Shown: positions 1-9,089, counted from the first letter of the stretch. The stretch is DNA of 64,000 nucleotides from Chloroflexi bacterium bin20 (GCA_002238485.1 MPMG01000004.1:62001-126000), one strand, 5' to 3'. Notes: generated by a model not told the origin, from the sequence alone. Program-made: numbers and translations.

Positions 1-1367
1 AGCGCTATGCCGATCTGGCAGTGAACAAGCCGGTGCGCGATGTTTTTGTGAAGCGGGCGCGCGCAATCACGGCGCTGCGAGACTTCCTGGATGCGGAAGG
101 CATGCTCGAGGTGGAAACGCCGATTTTGCAGCCTCTGTATGGCGGCGCGGCAGCACGCCCCTTTACCACGCATCACAATCAGCTGCATCAGGATTTGTAT
201 CTGCGCATCAGCTTTGAGCTGTATCTGAAGCGGCTGCTGGTTGGCGGTTATGACGCGGTTTATGAGATCGGACGCGACTTCCGCAACGAGGGCGTCAGCT
301 ACAAGCACAACACCGAATTCACCATGCTGGAGTTTTACAAAGCCTATATCGACTATGCCGGCGTGATGGACATCACCGAGCGCATGTTCGCTTATGCCGC
401 CGAGCGAGTTGCTGGCAGCGCGCAGATCGTCTATCAGGGGAAACCAATTGATTTGACGCCGCCATGGAAGCGACTCAGCATCCGCGAGGCTGTGCTGGAA
501 CTGCTCAACTTCGATTATATGGATTATCCGACCAGCGAAATGTTATACGTCTACCTGGAATCTCGGGGGCTGGCGGATGGGCTGGACGCGAAGGACACCT
601 GGGGACGCATGATCGTCGAGCACTTGCTGGGCAGCTTCATAGAACCGCAACTCATCCAGCCGACCATCATCAAGGATTATCCGCGCGATATGTCGCCGTT
701 CGCCAAGCGCCTGCAAAGCGCCGAGACGCCGGGCGATGAAAAAGAGCGGACGTATTTCGACAGTCACACCGAGCGCTTTGAATTCTTCATCGCCGGCATG
801 GAGATGGGCAATGCCTTCACCGAGCTCAACGACCCGCGCGATCAACAGGCGCGCTTTGTCGAGATGAAACGGCTCTACGCCGATGAAGCCGATGAGACCA
901 CGCCGCTGGACGAGGATTATCTCAACGCGATGCGCTATGGCATGCCGCCCAACGGAGGTTTTGGCGCAGGCGTCGACCGCCTGGTCATGCTGCTGACCGA
1001 CCAGGTGAGCATCCGCGATGTGCTGTTGTATCCGCATCTGCGCGCGCCCGCCCCGTCCGAACGCGACCTGCGCGGACAATTCATGCTGGATGCGGCTGTG
1101 CGCGAACTGGAATACCAGCTGGATGTGCCGCTGGGGAAGAAGAAACGGGTGCTGGGGCTGCTGCTGCCCAAATACGGGGTCGGCATCGAATTTCGCATGG
1201 CGAATGCCTTGAAAGGCGCGCTGCCGCAGCTGCGGAATATAGACCGCGCTTTTGATGGCGCGCTGTATGTGATGACCGAGTCGAGCTTCTACCGCGTGAA
1301 CGACGAATTGCGCGAGATCGACCTGGCGCAATTCTGGGCTTCGCTGCATGAGAGCGCAAAGGCATGA
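1..1367 (+). CDS. lysS: Lysyl-tRNA synthetase, class II (5' end missing)
   Basis: Charges tRNA-Lys with lysine in the cytoplasm. The reading frame is open to the window edge (codons begin at base 3) and the first visible residues, RYADLAVN, match the segment just before motif 1 of LysRS, so the N-terminal anticodon-binding OB domain lies upstream. Motif 2 is visible as [18 protein letters not shown] and motif 3 as [15 protein letters not shown], ending at LLYPHLR, where ordinary LysRS proteins stop. About 107 further residues follow (from about base 1044) that I do not recognise. The stop overlaps the start of the next small gene in an ATGA. Family assignment is secure; the function of the tail is unknown. 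Confidence 0.95.
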   Translation, partial: RYADLAVNKPVRDVFVKRARAITALRDFLDAEGMLEVETPILQPLYGGAAARPFTTHHNQLHQDLYLRISFELYLKRLLVGGYDAVYEIGRDFRNEGVSYKHNTEFTMLEFYKAYIDYAGVMDITERMFAYAAERVAGSAQIVYQGKPIDLTPPWKRLSIREAVLELLNFDYMDYPTSEMLYVYLESRGLADGLDAKDTWGRMIVEHLLGSFIEPQLIQPTIIKDYPRDMSPFAKRLQSAETPGDEKERTYFDSHTERFEFFIAGMEMGNAFTELNDPRDQQARFVEMKRLYADEADETTPLDEDYLNAMRYGMPPNGGFGAGVDRLVMLLTDQVSIRDVLLYPHLRAPAPSERDLRGQFMLDAAVRELEYQLDVPLGKKKRVLGLLLPKYGVGIEFRMANALKGALPQLRNIDRAFDGALYVMTESSFYRVNDELREIDLAQFWASLHESAKA

Positions 1368-1537
1368 TCGACCTGCTGACGCCGCAGTTTTTCGATCTGC
1401 TGATCCTGCTCAGTCTGGCGCTGGGACTGCTGCTGGCGGGCAGGCGCTTCCTGCGAGATCTGCGCAGCCCACCGCCTGACGATGCCCCGCCCTGGACGCA
1501 GGAAACAAAACAAGGGAGAGCCGAAGACCATGCTTGA
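1364..1537 (+). CDS. Small single-pass membrane protein (57 aa), hypothetical
   Basis: A 57-codon frame starts in the ATGA shared with the lysS stop and ends just inside the start of serS, so it fits exactly between two tRNA synthetase genes. The N-terminal half holds one strongly hydrophobic stretch rich in Leu (about residues 8-25), followed by basic residues (GRRFLRDLR), a Pro/Asp-rich linker and a polar tail. This is the layout of a single-pass inner-membrane peptide with the positive side inside. Overlap at both ends suggests translational coupling, but the region could also be a spacer that happens to stay open. No known family is recognised. Confidence 0.5.
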   Translation: MIDLLTPQFFDLLILLSLALGLLLAGRRFLRDLRSPPPDDAPPWTQETKQGRAEDHA

Positions 1538-2963
1538 TATCGCGCTGATTCGCTCGCGACCGGATTGGGTCAAAGCCCAGATCGCCAAGTTGGGTGACGA
1601 ATCTGCCCTGGCGCGCATCGACCGCATCGTAGAGTTGGACGCCGACCGCCGCCAGACCCGCACGCAATGCGAAACCGCGCAAGCCGCCCGCAACAAGCTC
1701 AACCGCGCCATGGGCAAAATGCGTGGCAACCGCGCTATGTCAGCAGCAAAGAAGGCGGCGCAAGCCAACGCTGCCGCATCCGCGATTGCCAGATCCGATT
1801 ATGAGAGTGGCACGGCACTGCTGGACGGCTCAAAAACCGCGTTCGAGCGCGTCGGAGATGATGATTCTGATGTTCAGTTAGCCTTCGAAGCGCTCATCAG
1901 CCAACTCAAAGCCATGGGCGATAGCATCGACGCCGGCTATGCGCGCGCCAAAGACATCGAAGCCGATTTGCAGGAAGAGATGCTGTGGCTGCCCAACCTG
2001 CCCCACGAGACCGTGCCGGTCTTTTCCAGCGAGGACGACAACATCCCTGGCCTGCCGGTTGGCGAGTTTCGCGAATTCGACTTTGAGCCCAAGCCGCATT
2101 GGGAGCTGGGACCAGCGCTGGGCATCATCGACTTTGAGCGCGGCGTCAAATTGTCGGGCAGCCGCTATTATGTGCTGACCGGCTGGGGAGCGCGTTTGCA
2201 GCGGGCTTTGATCAGCTTCTTCCTGGATACGGCGCGCGCCAATGGCTACGAAGAGCTATACCTGCCCTATATCGTGCAGGGGCAGATGCTCTATGGCAGC
2301 GCGCAGTTCCCCAAGTTTCAGGACACGGTCTATCCTGTAGCCGATGGCGACAAGTACTTGCTGCCCACATCCGAGGTGGCTATCACCAACCTGCATCGCG
2401 ACGAGATTCTGGAAGAAGCGCAGCTGCCATTGCGCTATGCGGCGCACACGCCCTGCTTCCGCAGTGAGAAAGCCAGCGCCGGGCGGGATGTGCGCGGCAT
2501 CAAGCGCGTGCACCAGTTTGAAAAAGTGGAGATGTACCAGTTCACTGCGCCCGATGAGAGTTATGCTGCCCTGGAAGCGATGACGAAGCAAGCCGAGGGC
2601 ATCTGCGCCGCGCTGGACATCCCTTACCGCCGCCTGGAGATTGTTTCGGGCGATCTGGGCTTCAGCGCGACCAAGAAATACGACATCGAAATGTGGTCGC
2701 CGGGCTGTGGCGAATGGCTGGAAGTCAGCTCGTGCAGCAACACCGAAGACTTTCAGGCGCGCCGGGCCGGGCTGCGCTATTATCCGCGCGGCAGCCGCAA
2801 AACGCGCTATTTGCATACCGTGAATGGCAGCGGCCTGGCCGCACCGCGCACGCTGATCGCCATATTGGAGAACAACCAACAGGCAGACGGCCGCGTCGTG
2901 ATTCCCCAGGTCTTGCGTCCTTATCTTGGCGGCGCGGAGATCATTCGAGCAGACAGCAACTGA
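1530..2963 (+). CDS. serS: Seryl-tRNA synthetase
   Basis: Class II synthetase that charges tRNA-Ser (and tRNA-Sec where present). The 477-residue product starts [19 protein letters not shown], the usual SerRS N-terminus; the ATG at 1530 is preceded by a GGGAGAG ribosome site. The helical arm that grips the long variable arm of tRNA spans roughly residues 25-165 and is about 50 residues longer than in the 430-residue E. coli enzyme. Catalytic motifs follow: the LLPTSEVAITNLH segment, motif 2 with PCFRSEKASAGRDVRG, and motif 3 with VNGSGLAAPRTLIAILEN. It lies downstream of lysS with only the small membrane ORF between, probably in one transcript. Confidence 0.95.
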   Translation: MLDIALIRSRPDWVKAQIAKLGDESALARIDRIVELDADRRQTRTQCETAQAARNKLNRAMGKMRGNRAMSAAKKAAQANAAASAIARSDYESGTALLDGSKTAFERVGDDDSDVQLAFEALISQLKAMGDSIDAGYARAKDIEADLQEEMLWLPNLPHETVPVFSSEDDNIPGLPVGEFREFDFEPKPHWELGPALGIIDFERGVKLSGSRYYVLTGWGARLQRALISFFLDTARANGYEELYLPYIVQGQMLYGSAQFPKFQDTVYPVADGDKYLLPTSEVAITNLHRDEILEEAQLPLRYAAHTPCFRSEKASAGRDVRGIKRVHQFEKVEMYQFTAPDESYAALEAMTKQAEGICAALDIPYRRLEIVSGDLGFSATKKYDIEMWSPGCGEWLEVSSCSNTEDFQARRAGLRYYPRGSRKTRYLHTVNGSGLAAPRTLIAILENNQQADGRVVIPQVLRPYLGGAEIIRADSN

Positions 2964-3070
2964 AGCAAGCCCGGCTGCGCAAGACAATCGAAACTGCAAA
3001 TCGTGCTGCATCGCAAGGCATTCACGCCCTCATTGAGGCGCGCCGACCAATCGCAGGCGCAGCAATTCAA

Positions 3071-3094
3071 CAGCCCCCCAAATAATGGGGGCTG
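3071..3094. terminator. 8-bp inverted repeat after serS
   Basis: CAGCCCCC and GGGGGCTG form a perfect 8-bp stem around an 8-base A/T-rich loop, about 110 bases after the serS stop. No T-run follows on the plus strand, so it is not a classical intrinsic terminator; it could be a 3' end-stabilising hairpin or a Rho-assisted stop. Confidence 0.4.
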
Positions 3095-3105
3095 GCCGAT
3101 TCTGC

Positions 3106-3135
3106 TTGACCAGGATTTTCTGCGCGAACTATAAT
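3106..3135 (+). promoter_or_regulatory. sigma70-type promoter of the ABC-2 exporter operon
   Basis: TTGACC (3106-3111), an 18-base spacer and a consensus TATAAT (3130-3135). The ATPase start follows at 3202, giving a leader of roughly 60 bases with an AAAGGAAAA ribosome site. It lies immediately after the hairpin that closes serS, so it probably starts a new transcription unit. Confidence 0.75.
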
Positions 3136-3201
3136 GACTTCAGGTTGCCGCGGATCTACGACAATCCAGCAGCCGCAAACTTCATCGAAAGGAAAACCAT
3201 C

Positions 3202-4134
3202 ATGGCGTCCGGTTCCATCATTGAAATCAGGGATCTTTCGAAGACCTACGGCTCTGGTTCCAAGCAGACCGCAGCGCTGCGCAACCTGAATCTCAACGTC
3301 AACCGGGGTGAAATCTTCGGCTATCTGGGGCCGAATGGCGCTGGCAAAACCACAACCATTCGCTTGCTCCTAGATTTGATCCGACCGAGCCGGGGCAGCG
3401 CCTCCATATTTGGCATGGATGTCCGCGCCGACAGCGTGGAGATCCACCGGCGCATTGGCTTCTTTCCCGCAGAGCTCAGCTTGTGGGAGGGGCGCACGGG
3501 CGATCAGATCATCCAATATGTCGCCAGCGTGCGTGGCGATACCCGCGCCATCGCGAAACACGCTTCCGAGCTGGCGGAACAGCTGGATTTGGATACGAGC
3601 AAACGCGTGCGTGACCTTTCCTCGGGCAATAAACGCAAACTCGGGCTGGTCATCGCTATGATGCACTCGCCCGAGCTGCTGATTCTCGACGAGCCGACTG
3701 GCGGACTCGACCCACTGGTGCAGCAGACATTCCACGAAATGATGGACGACTATCGTGCCAAAGGGAAGACGGTCTTTCTATCGTCCCACGTCTTGAGCGA
3801 AGTGCAAGCCATCTGCGACCGCGTTGGCATCTTGCGCGATGGCGAATTAAAGGCGGTGGAATCGGTCGAGAAAATCACCAATGTCGAGTTCAACTGGGTC
3901 GATGTCGTTTTCCGCGATGCTGTGCCGGCCGGCTTGCAGCAGCAATTGGAGCGCATGCCATCAATCACCAATGTCAGCGCCAATGGCACGCGGGTGCGGA
4001 TGCGGATGATTGGCGATTTTGATCCTCTGCTGCGCGCGATCAGCGACGGTTATGTTGAATCGCTGCATATCGAAGAGCCAACGCTCGAAGAGATCTTCCT
4101 GGCATACTACAGCGGCGAAAAGGAGACGAGATAA
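3202..4134 (+). CDS. ABC transporter ATP-binding protein (ABC-2 exporter)
   Basis: ATPase subunit of an ABC-2-type export system, 310 residues. Visible motifs: Walker A GPNGAGKTT, an LSSGNKRKLGL signature in place of the usual LSGG, Walker B LLILDEPTGGLDP and the H-loop SSH. The C-terminal 90 residues match the DrrA/CcmA/YhaQ class that pairs with separate permeases. The ATG at 3202 is chosen because it follows AAAGGAAAA and begins just before the first beta strand. The stop overlaps the next ATG in TAATG. Substrate cannot be read from sequence; relatives export antibiotics, lipids or peptides. Confidence 0.9.
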   Translation: MASGSIIEIRDLSKTYGSGSKQTAALRNLNLNVNRGEIFGYLGPNGAGKTTTIRLLLDLIRPSRGSASIFGMDVRADSVEIHRRIGFFPAELSLWEGRTGDQIIQYVASVRGDTRAIAKHASELAEQLDLDTSKRVRDLSSGNKRKLGLVIAMMHSPELLILDEPTGGLDPLVQQTFHEMMDDYRAKGKTVFLSSHVLSEVQAICDRVGILRDGELKAVESVEKITNVEFNWVDVVFRDAVPAGLQQQLERMPSITNVSANGTRVRMRMIGDFDPLLRAISDGYVESLHIEEPTLEEIFLAYYSGEKETR

Positions 4135-4940
4135 TGAGAGGCATCGTCATTGGCAACATATTGCGCACATCATGGAAGCAGATTCTCTATTGGGGCTTGG
4201 GCCTCGGCGTGCTCGGTGTCTACATCGACTTCATCGCCTCCAGCCCGGATATCATCGCTGGCTACGCTGATCTACTCGCGTCGATGCCACCCGCCGTCTT
4301 GCGGGCTTTTGGCGCCAGCGATGTGGCGCTCTTAACCACATCTGAAGGCTGGATCGTCTCGGTATTCGTATCGGAAGCGGCGATATTCACCTCCGTATTC
4401 GCCGTGATGGCCGGCTTGAACATCACAGCCAATGACGAGCAGTCCGGCGTGATGGATGTGATCTTGTCGTTGCCGATTTCGCGCGCGGCATACATTGTTG
4501 AACGTTGGATCGGCTATGCGCTGATCGGCCTGGGGATCATCTTGTTGACCGCTGCAATCACAGTCGGCGGTATCATCGGCATGAATATCGAGGCGCCGAC
4601 CGATATCATATTCGCCAGCATCCTGAATCTGTATCCGAGCCTGCTGCTGGTGATGACCGTGACGTGTCTGCTGGGGGCAGTGATGCGCCGGCGCGCGGTA
4701 GCGATCGGATTATCAGCCGCCTTCGTCATCGTCAGTTACCTGTTCAACGCAATCAGCGCGGCCGCCAGTGGCACAGCCGCCGATGTGATGGAGCGTCTGT
4801 CCTACTTCAGTTATGTCCATGGCGAATCATTGGTGCTGGGCACGTATGATCCCGCCAACACAATCCTTGTGCTGCTCGCTGTAGCGATCGGCTTCGGCTT
4901 GTCCCTCAGAATGTTTGTCAGCCGCGATATTGGCATCTAG
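4134..4940 (+). CDS. ABC-2 family permease, first copy
   Basis: Integral membrane subunit of the exporter, 268 residues with about six hydrophobic segments. The diagnostic cytoplasmic stretch NDEQSGVMDVILSLPISR, found in ABC-2 permeases that follow a DrrA-like ATPase, is present, and the same motif recurs in the next gene. Start ATG overlaps the ATPase stop (TAATG), so the subunits are translationally coupled. It is clearly a paralogue of the following permease and has the same length, suggesting the two form a heterodimeric channel. Confidence 0.85.
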   Translation: MRGIVIGNILRTSWKQILYWGLGLGVLGVYIDFIASSPDIIAGYADLLASMPPAVLRAFGASDVALLTTSEGWIVSVFVSEAAIFTSVFAVMAGLNITANDEQSGVMDVILSLPISRAAYIVERWIGYALIGLGIILLTAAITVGGIIGMNIEAPTDIIFASILNLYPSLLLVMTVTCLLGAVMRRRAVAIGLSAAFVIVSYLFNAISAAASGTAADVMERLSYFSYVHGESLVLGTYDPANTILVLLAVAIGFGLSLRMFVSRDIGI

Positions 4941-4950
4941 GAGGCTCACG

Positions 4951-5757
4951 ATGCTTGGTTCTGTATTCCTCGAGACACTCAAACAGACCTGGAAACAAAT
5001 GCTTGCATGGGGCGTCGGTTTGGCGGCGCTGGCGCTGCTTGTCGTCATCATGGTGCCCCTATTTGATATGCAGGCGATGCGCGAGTTGCTAGAGAGTTTC
5101 CCGCCGATGATCTTGGCGATGGTCGGCGTCGGCAGCGATCTGGAGATTTTCGCCACCAACGAAGGCTTCGTCGCCTTGGGTTTCTTTGGCAAGTCGGCTT
5201 TGGTATTCGCCGTCTACCCGGTCGTCATGGGCATGCGCATCAGCGCCAACGAAGAAGACAATGGCGCCAGCGATGTGCTGTTGAGCTTGCCGATCGCGCG
5301 CGCGCAGGTTCTCATAGAGAAGTTTCTTGCCTATGCCGTCAGCGTCGTTGGTGTGGTCCTGCTGATCTATCTGGGATTGCATGTCGGCGTACTTGCGGGC
5401 GGCGTCGAGTTGGATGTGGCGCGCTTGGCAGAAATCACCTTTTACCTCATCCCGCTGATGGTCTTTGTCATGGCGGCTACCATGCTCATCGCCGTGCTGG
5501 TGCGCCGCCGCACGGTCGCGCTGGGCATCGTGACCGCCTATATCATCATCAGTTATATGCTGCAGACGATCGGCGCGGCAGCGGAAGGGACGGTAGCCGA
5601 GTCGGTGGGCGCTATTTCCTTCCTGACCTATTACAATGCCGGCGAGATCTTGTCGCAGGGCTTCATCTGGCCGCACATCGCTGGCTTCCTGGGGCTGTCG
5701 CTGGTCATGCTGCTGGCATCGCTCTACCGCTACGAGCAGCGCGAAATCGGCGTATGA
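4951..5757 (+). CDS. ABC-2 family permease, second copy
   Basis: Second membrane subunit, also 268 residues, with the motif NEEDNGASDVLLSLPIAR aligned to that of the previous gene. It starts at the ATG at 4951, nine bases after an AGGAGG ribosome site, rather than at upstream in-frame codons. Six hydrophobic segments and a C-terminal YEQREIGV that parallels the VSRDIGI ending of its neighbour support a tandem duplication. An intrinsic terminator follows at about 5796-5831, closing the three-gene operon. Confidence 0.85.
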   Translation: MLGSVFLETLKQTWKQMLAWGVGLAALALLVVIMVPLFDMQAMRELLESFPPMILAMVGVGSDLEIFATNEGFVALGFFGKSALVFAVYPVVMGMRISANEEDNGASDVLLSLPIARAQVLIEKFLAYAVSVVGVVLLIYLGLHVGVLAGGVELDVARLAEITFYLIPLMVFVMAATMLIAVLVRRRTVALGIVTAYIIISYMLQTIGAAAEGTVAESVGAISFLTYYNAGEILSQGFIWPHIAGFLGLSLVMLLASLYRYEQREIGV

Positions 5758-5795
5758 GATAGTCGCGTTCGCCAACCTACCCTTGCAGAAGACGA

Positions 5796-5831
5796 GACTC
5801 CGCTCAAATTGTGGGCGGGGTCGTATTTTTT
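5796..5831 (+). terminator. Rho-independent terminator of the ABC-2 operon
   Basis: GACTCCGC pairs with GCGGGGTC (8 bp with one G-U pair) around an 11-base loop, followed within two bases by a run of six T. It sits 39 bases after the last permease stop and 78 bases before the next start. Confidence 0.75.
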
Positions 5832-5909
5832 GCGTGATATGCAGTAAACTCTAGCCTATCGTTCACCTAGGACGTGAACTCATTGACAGCAATTATAGGA
5901 GGATTGACC

Positions 5910-7211
5910 ATGAATATCCGCCGCACAGCATGCCTGCTGCTGGCCATCTTCGTTCTGATGGCAGGAGCCGGCTTCGCCCAGGACGATGTCGTCATCGATT
6001 TCTACTTCCCGTCGGCGACCGCGAATGACGCCGAAGGCATCTTCCAACGGTATGCCGACATGTTTCAGGAAGAGAATCCCGGCATCAGCATCAACCCCGT
6101 CTTCACCGGCAGTTATACGGACACGCGCAATACGATTTTGACCGAGATGCAAGGTGGCGGCGCAGGACCGGATGTCGCCGTGATGCTGTCGATCGACCTC
6201 TACAGTTTTGCCGAAGAGGGTTATATCGTGCCAGCGCAATCCTTCATCGACGCGATGGCAGATGGCGACGCCTACGCAGATGATTTCTTCCCGGCTTTGA
6301 TGGCCAACGGCATGGACGAAGACGGCAATATCTGGGCAATCCCTTTCCAGCGCAGCACGCCTATCCTCTATTACAATGCCGACCTGCTGGCAGGGGCCGG
6401 CTATGACAGCCCGCCCACCAACAATGCCGAGCTGGTCGAGATCGCGCAGGCTTTGACCAGCGATGACCGTCATGGCTTGATGGTGCCGGTCGCTGGCGGC
6501 TTCCCGATATGGATGTATCAGAGCTTTGCCATCGCCTATGGGCGCAATATCGTCGGTGATGACCCAACCGAGGTCTACTTCAACAGTCCAGAAGCGGTTG
6601 CTGCGGTCGAATTCGTCCGCTCGCTGGGCACAGATCTGGGCGTAGGACCCGCCGGCGGCGCGGCCTGGGGCGATACGCCAGTGGCATTCCTGGCGGGCCA
6701 AGCGGCCATGATTTATCACACCACCGGCAACCTGACGCGCATTCTGGGCGGCGCAGACTTTGAAGTCGGCGTGTGGTATCTGCCCAGTGGACCAGCCGGC
6801 GAAGATGGCACGGGCTACGGCTCGCCCACCGGCGGCGGCAACCTGTACATCTTTGACGATGGCAGCAAGTCGCAAGCCGAGCTGGACGCAATCTGGAAGT
6901 GGGTGACTTTCTTGTCTTCGCCAGAGATCCAAGCCGACTGGGGCGCGACAACCGGTTACATCGCCGCCAATGCCAGCGCCTGGGAGACCGAACCGCTGGC
7001 TTCGCTATCGATGGAGTATCCGCACTATCTGGTCGCGCGCGATCAACTGCAGCATGCGGGCAAGGAGTTCTCCAGTTATGCGACCATCACCATCCAGGGC
7101 ATCATCAACGGGACGCTGGAAAGCATTTTGACTGGCGAATCGGAAGATGCGCAAGCTGCGATGGATGCCGCGCAAGCGCAAATTGATGGCATCCTGGCCG
7201 ATTATCGCTAG
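5910..7211 (+). CDS. Extracellular sugar-binding protein of an ABC importer (family 1)
   Basis: 433-residue solute-binding protein that captures a sugar or glycerol-phosphate-like substrate outside the membrane and delivers it to the two permeases downstream. The N-terminus (positive residues, a hydrophobic core LLLAIFVLMAGAG, then AFA before QDD) is a signal peptidase I signal; no lipobox cysteine is visible, unusual if the cell has only one membrane. The pattern FYFPSA...MFQEENPGI...IPFQRSTPILYYN and the repeated Gly/Trp-rich C-lobe are typical of the MalE/UgpB family. The ATG at 5910 follows ATAGGAGG. Exact ligand is not predictable. Confidence 0.88.
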   Translation: MNIRRTACLLLAIFVLMAGAGFAQDDVVIDFYFPSATANDAEGIFQRYADMFQEENPGISINPVFTGSYTDTRNTILTEMQGGGAGPDVAVMLSIDLYSFAEEGYIVPAQSFIDAMADGDAYADDFFPALMANGMDEDGNIWAIPFQRSTPILYYNADLLAGAGYDSPPTNNAELVEIAQALTSDDRHGLMVPVAGGFPIWMYQSFAIAYGRNIVGDDPTEVYFNSPEAVAAVEFVRSLGTDLGVGPAGGAAWGDTPVAFLAGQAAMIYHTTGNLTRILGGADFEVGVWYLPSGPAGEDGTGYGSPTGGGNLYIFDDGSKSQAELDAIWKWVTFLSSPEIQADWGATTGYIAANASAWETEPLASLSMEYPHYLVARDQLQHAGKEFSSYATITIQGIINGTLESILTGESEDAQAAMDAAQAQIDGILADYR

Positions 7212-7219
7212 CACCAACC

Positions 7220-7243
7220 GGGGCGTGTCCTTTGGCGCGCCCC
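7220..7243 (+). other. Intercistronic hairpin between binding protein and permeases
   Basis: GGGGCG pairs perfectly with CGCCCC around a 12-base loop directly after the binding-protein stop; no T-run follows. Such hairpins commonly protect the upstream mRNA so that the binding protein is made in excess over the permeases; that role is inferred here by position. Confidence 0.45.
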
Positions 7244-7304
7244 GCTTCCGCTGCCCAGCCACCATGAAGCCGAAGCAGCCACTTCGGGGCGAGGCGGACT
7301 CTTC

Positions 7305-8225
7305 ATGAGCGCCAGCGCATGGCGGCACAGGCTCGTTGCGCGCGTATTGCCCTACCTGCTGATCACGCCGACGCTCGTGCTGGTGCTGATGTTCAATGTC
7401 CTGCCAGCTTTCAACACAGTCAATGACAGCTTGTACAAGCCCGCGCGTGGCCTGAACGCGGCTGGCAAAGCTCCGCAGTTCATCGGCATGCAGAACTTCG
7501 CCGATATTCTGGATGACAGCCACTACATGGGGCAGCGCTTCCTGCGCACCTTCCGCAATACGCTCGTATTCGCGCTGGCGACAGTCGTGGTTGCCGTGCC
7601 GCTGGGTTTGCTGCTAGCGCTGCTATTGAACCGGCCGCAGCGACTGCTGGGACTTTGGCGCTTCGCGGTGTTTTACCCGGCGCTGCTGCCACTCATCGGC
7701 GCGGCCAGCATCTGGTCCTTCATATTTAGCGACAGCATCGGTTTGGCGAACGCAGTGCTGCGCAGCTTGGGGCATCCGGGTTTGAACTGGCTGGGCGACC
7801 GCAATCTGGTGCTGCTTTCGGTCATCATCGTCAATATATGGAAGCAAGCCGGCTATTTCATGATCTTCTTCCTGGCTGGCTTGCAGAATATCGCGCGCGA
7901 ATTGTACGAGGCAGCCTCGCTGGACGGAGCAGGCGGATTCCAGCAATTCCTGTGGCTGACGTTGCCGCTGCTGCGCCGCACCCTGCTCTTCGTCAGCGTG
8001 ATTTCCTTCACATTCGCCTTCCAGACCGTGGAACAGCTGCAAGCGCTGGGCGAAGGTGGACCAGCCGACAGCGCCAATCTGCTGCTCTACCTGATCTTCC
8101 AGAACATCGCCGAACGCCGCAACTGGGGTTATGTCAACGCCATGACCATTGTGCTCATCGCTGTCGTGCTGAGCTTTACGCTGGGCAACTTCCTACTCTT
8201 TGAGCGTGGCGAGAGTGACCGATGA
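7305..8225 (+). CDS. ABC sugar importer permease, MalF/UgpA type
   Basis: 306-residue inner-membrane subunit with six hydrophobic segments. The EAA loop that docks on the ATPase is visible near the C-terminal third (LYEAASLDGAGGFQQFLWLT followed by LPLLRRT), the mark of binding-protein-dependent permeases. The gene begins about 90 bases after the binding protein and its stop overlaps the next ATG in ATGA. No ATPase gene lies in the cluster, so the system probably borrows a shared MsmK/UgpC-like ATPase from elsewhere, a frequent arrangement for family-1 sugar importers. Confidence 0.9.
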   Translation: MSASAWRHRLVARVLPYLLITPTLVLVLMFNVLPAFNTVNDSLYKPARGLNAAGKAPQFIGMQNFADILDDSHYMGQRFLRTFRNTLVFALATVVVAVPLGLLLALLLNRPQRLLGLWRFAVFYPALLPLIGAASIWSFIFSDSIGLANAVLRSLGHPGLNWLGDRNLVLLSVIIVNIWKQAGYFMIFFLAGLQNIARELYEAASLDGAGGFQQFLWLTLPLLRRTLLFVSVISFTFAFQTVEQLQALGEGGPADSANLLLYLIFQNIAERRNWGYVNAMTIVLIAVVLSFTLGNFLLFERGESDR

Positions 8226-9052
8226 CAAGCAAGAGCGGAGTCGCGCAATTTGTCTCAGCCGTCTTGATCGGGGCGATCGGCTTGGTCTTTCTGCTGCCGC
8301 TGGTCTTCACCATTCTGGTCAGCATTCGCCCGGAAAACGAGCCGGTGACGCAGGGCAGCATCTTCTTCGGCAGCGAAATCACCTTCTCGCTGTATGAGCA
8401 CGCTTTGAACATCGCGCCCTGGGGCTTGCACTATCTCAACAGCATCCTCTTTGTGGGCGGGACTCTGCTCGTCCAGTTGTTTACGGTGACCTGCGCTGCC
8501 TATGCTTTTGCGCGCCTGCGTTTTTTGGGGCGCAACCTGCTGTTGGTGGTGATATTGTTGCAGTTGATGATCCCGTCTGGCGTGCTGCTGGTACAGAACT
8601 TCCGCATGATCAACCTGCTGGGTCTGTTTGATACGCGCTTGGCGCTGATGCTGCCCTATTGGGGCTCGGCATTTGGCATGTTGCTGCTGCGGCAGGCATT
8701 CCGCGAGGTGCCGATCGAACTGGAAGAGGCGGCGCGAATCGATGGCGCGAATCTGGTGCAAGTCATAAGACATGTCTATGTCGTCAATGCCATCCCCGCC
8801 TATGTTGCCTTTGCGCTGGTCTCGCTCAGTTCGCATTGGAACGAGTTCCTGTGGCCCTTCATTATCACGCGCTCCGAAGAGATTCGTCCGCTCACTGTCG
8901 GGCTGAACAAGCTGATCAAGACCACCGATCAGGGCGCGTTTTATGGGCAGCTGATGGCGGGCACACTCATCGTAATCGCGCCGCTGGTGATCTTGTTTCT
9001 GCTCTTTCAACGTCAATTTGTCGAGAGTTTCGCCCGCAGCGGCATCCGTTGA
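8222..9052 (+). CDS. ABC sugar importer permease, MalG/UgpE type
   Basis: 276-residue partner permease, six hydrophobic segments. The EAA loop reads LEEAARIDGANLVQVIRHVY, and the RPLTVGLNKL stretch near the C-terminus is typical of the MalG/UgpE/LacG branch. Its ATG lies in the ATGA shared with the first permease. The cluster ends here; a new promoter follows before the glycan genes. Confidence 0.9.
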   Translation: MTSKSGVAQFVSAVLIGAIGLVFLLPLVFTILVSIRPENEPVTQGSIFFGSEITFSLYEHALNIAPWGLHYLNSILFVGGTLLVQLFTVTCAAYAFARLRFLGRNLLLVVILLQLMIPSGVLLVQNFRMINLLGLFDTRLALMLPYWGSAFGMLLLRQAFREVPIELEEAARIDGANLVQVIRHVYVVNAIPAYVAFALVSLSSHWNEFLWPFIITRSEEIRPLTVGLNKLIKTTDQGAFYGQLMAGTLIVIAPLVILFLLFQRQFVESFARSGIR

Positions 9053-9060
9053 TTTCTACC

Positions 9061-9089
9061 TGTAGCGTGTATAAAGGGCATACTATAAT
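9061..9089 (+). promoter_or_regulatory. Probable promoter of the glycan cluster
   Basis: A perfect TATAAT (9084-9089) stands 33 bases before the dehydrogenase ATG. The -35 box at the right distance (TGTAGC, 17-base spacer) is poor, so promoter strength or an activator requirement is uncertain. Confidence 0.45.

Noticed and set aside
3071..3094. serS-end hairpin as a strong intrinsic terminator
   Set aside because: No T-run follows on the plus strand, so I keep it only as a hairpin of lower confidence.
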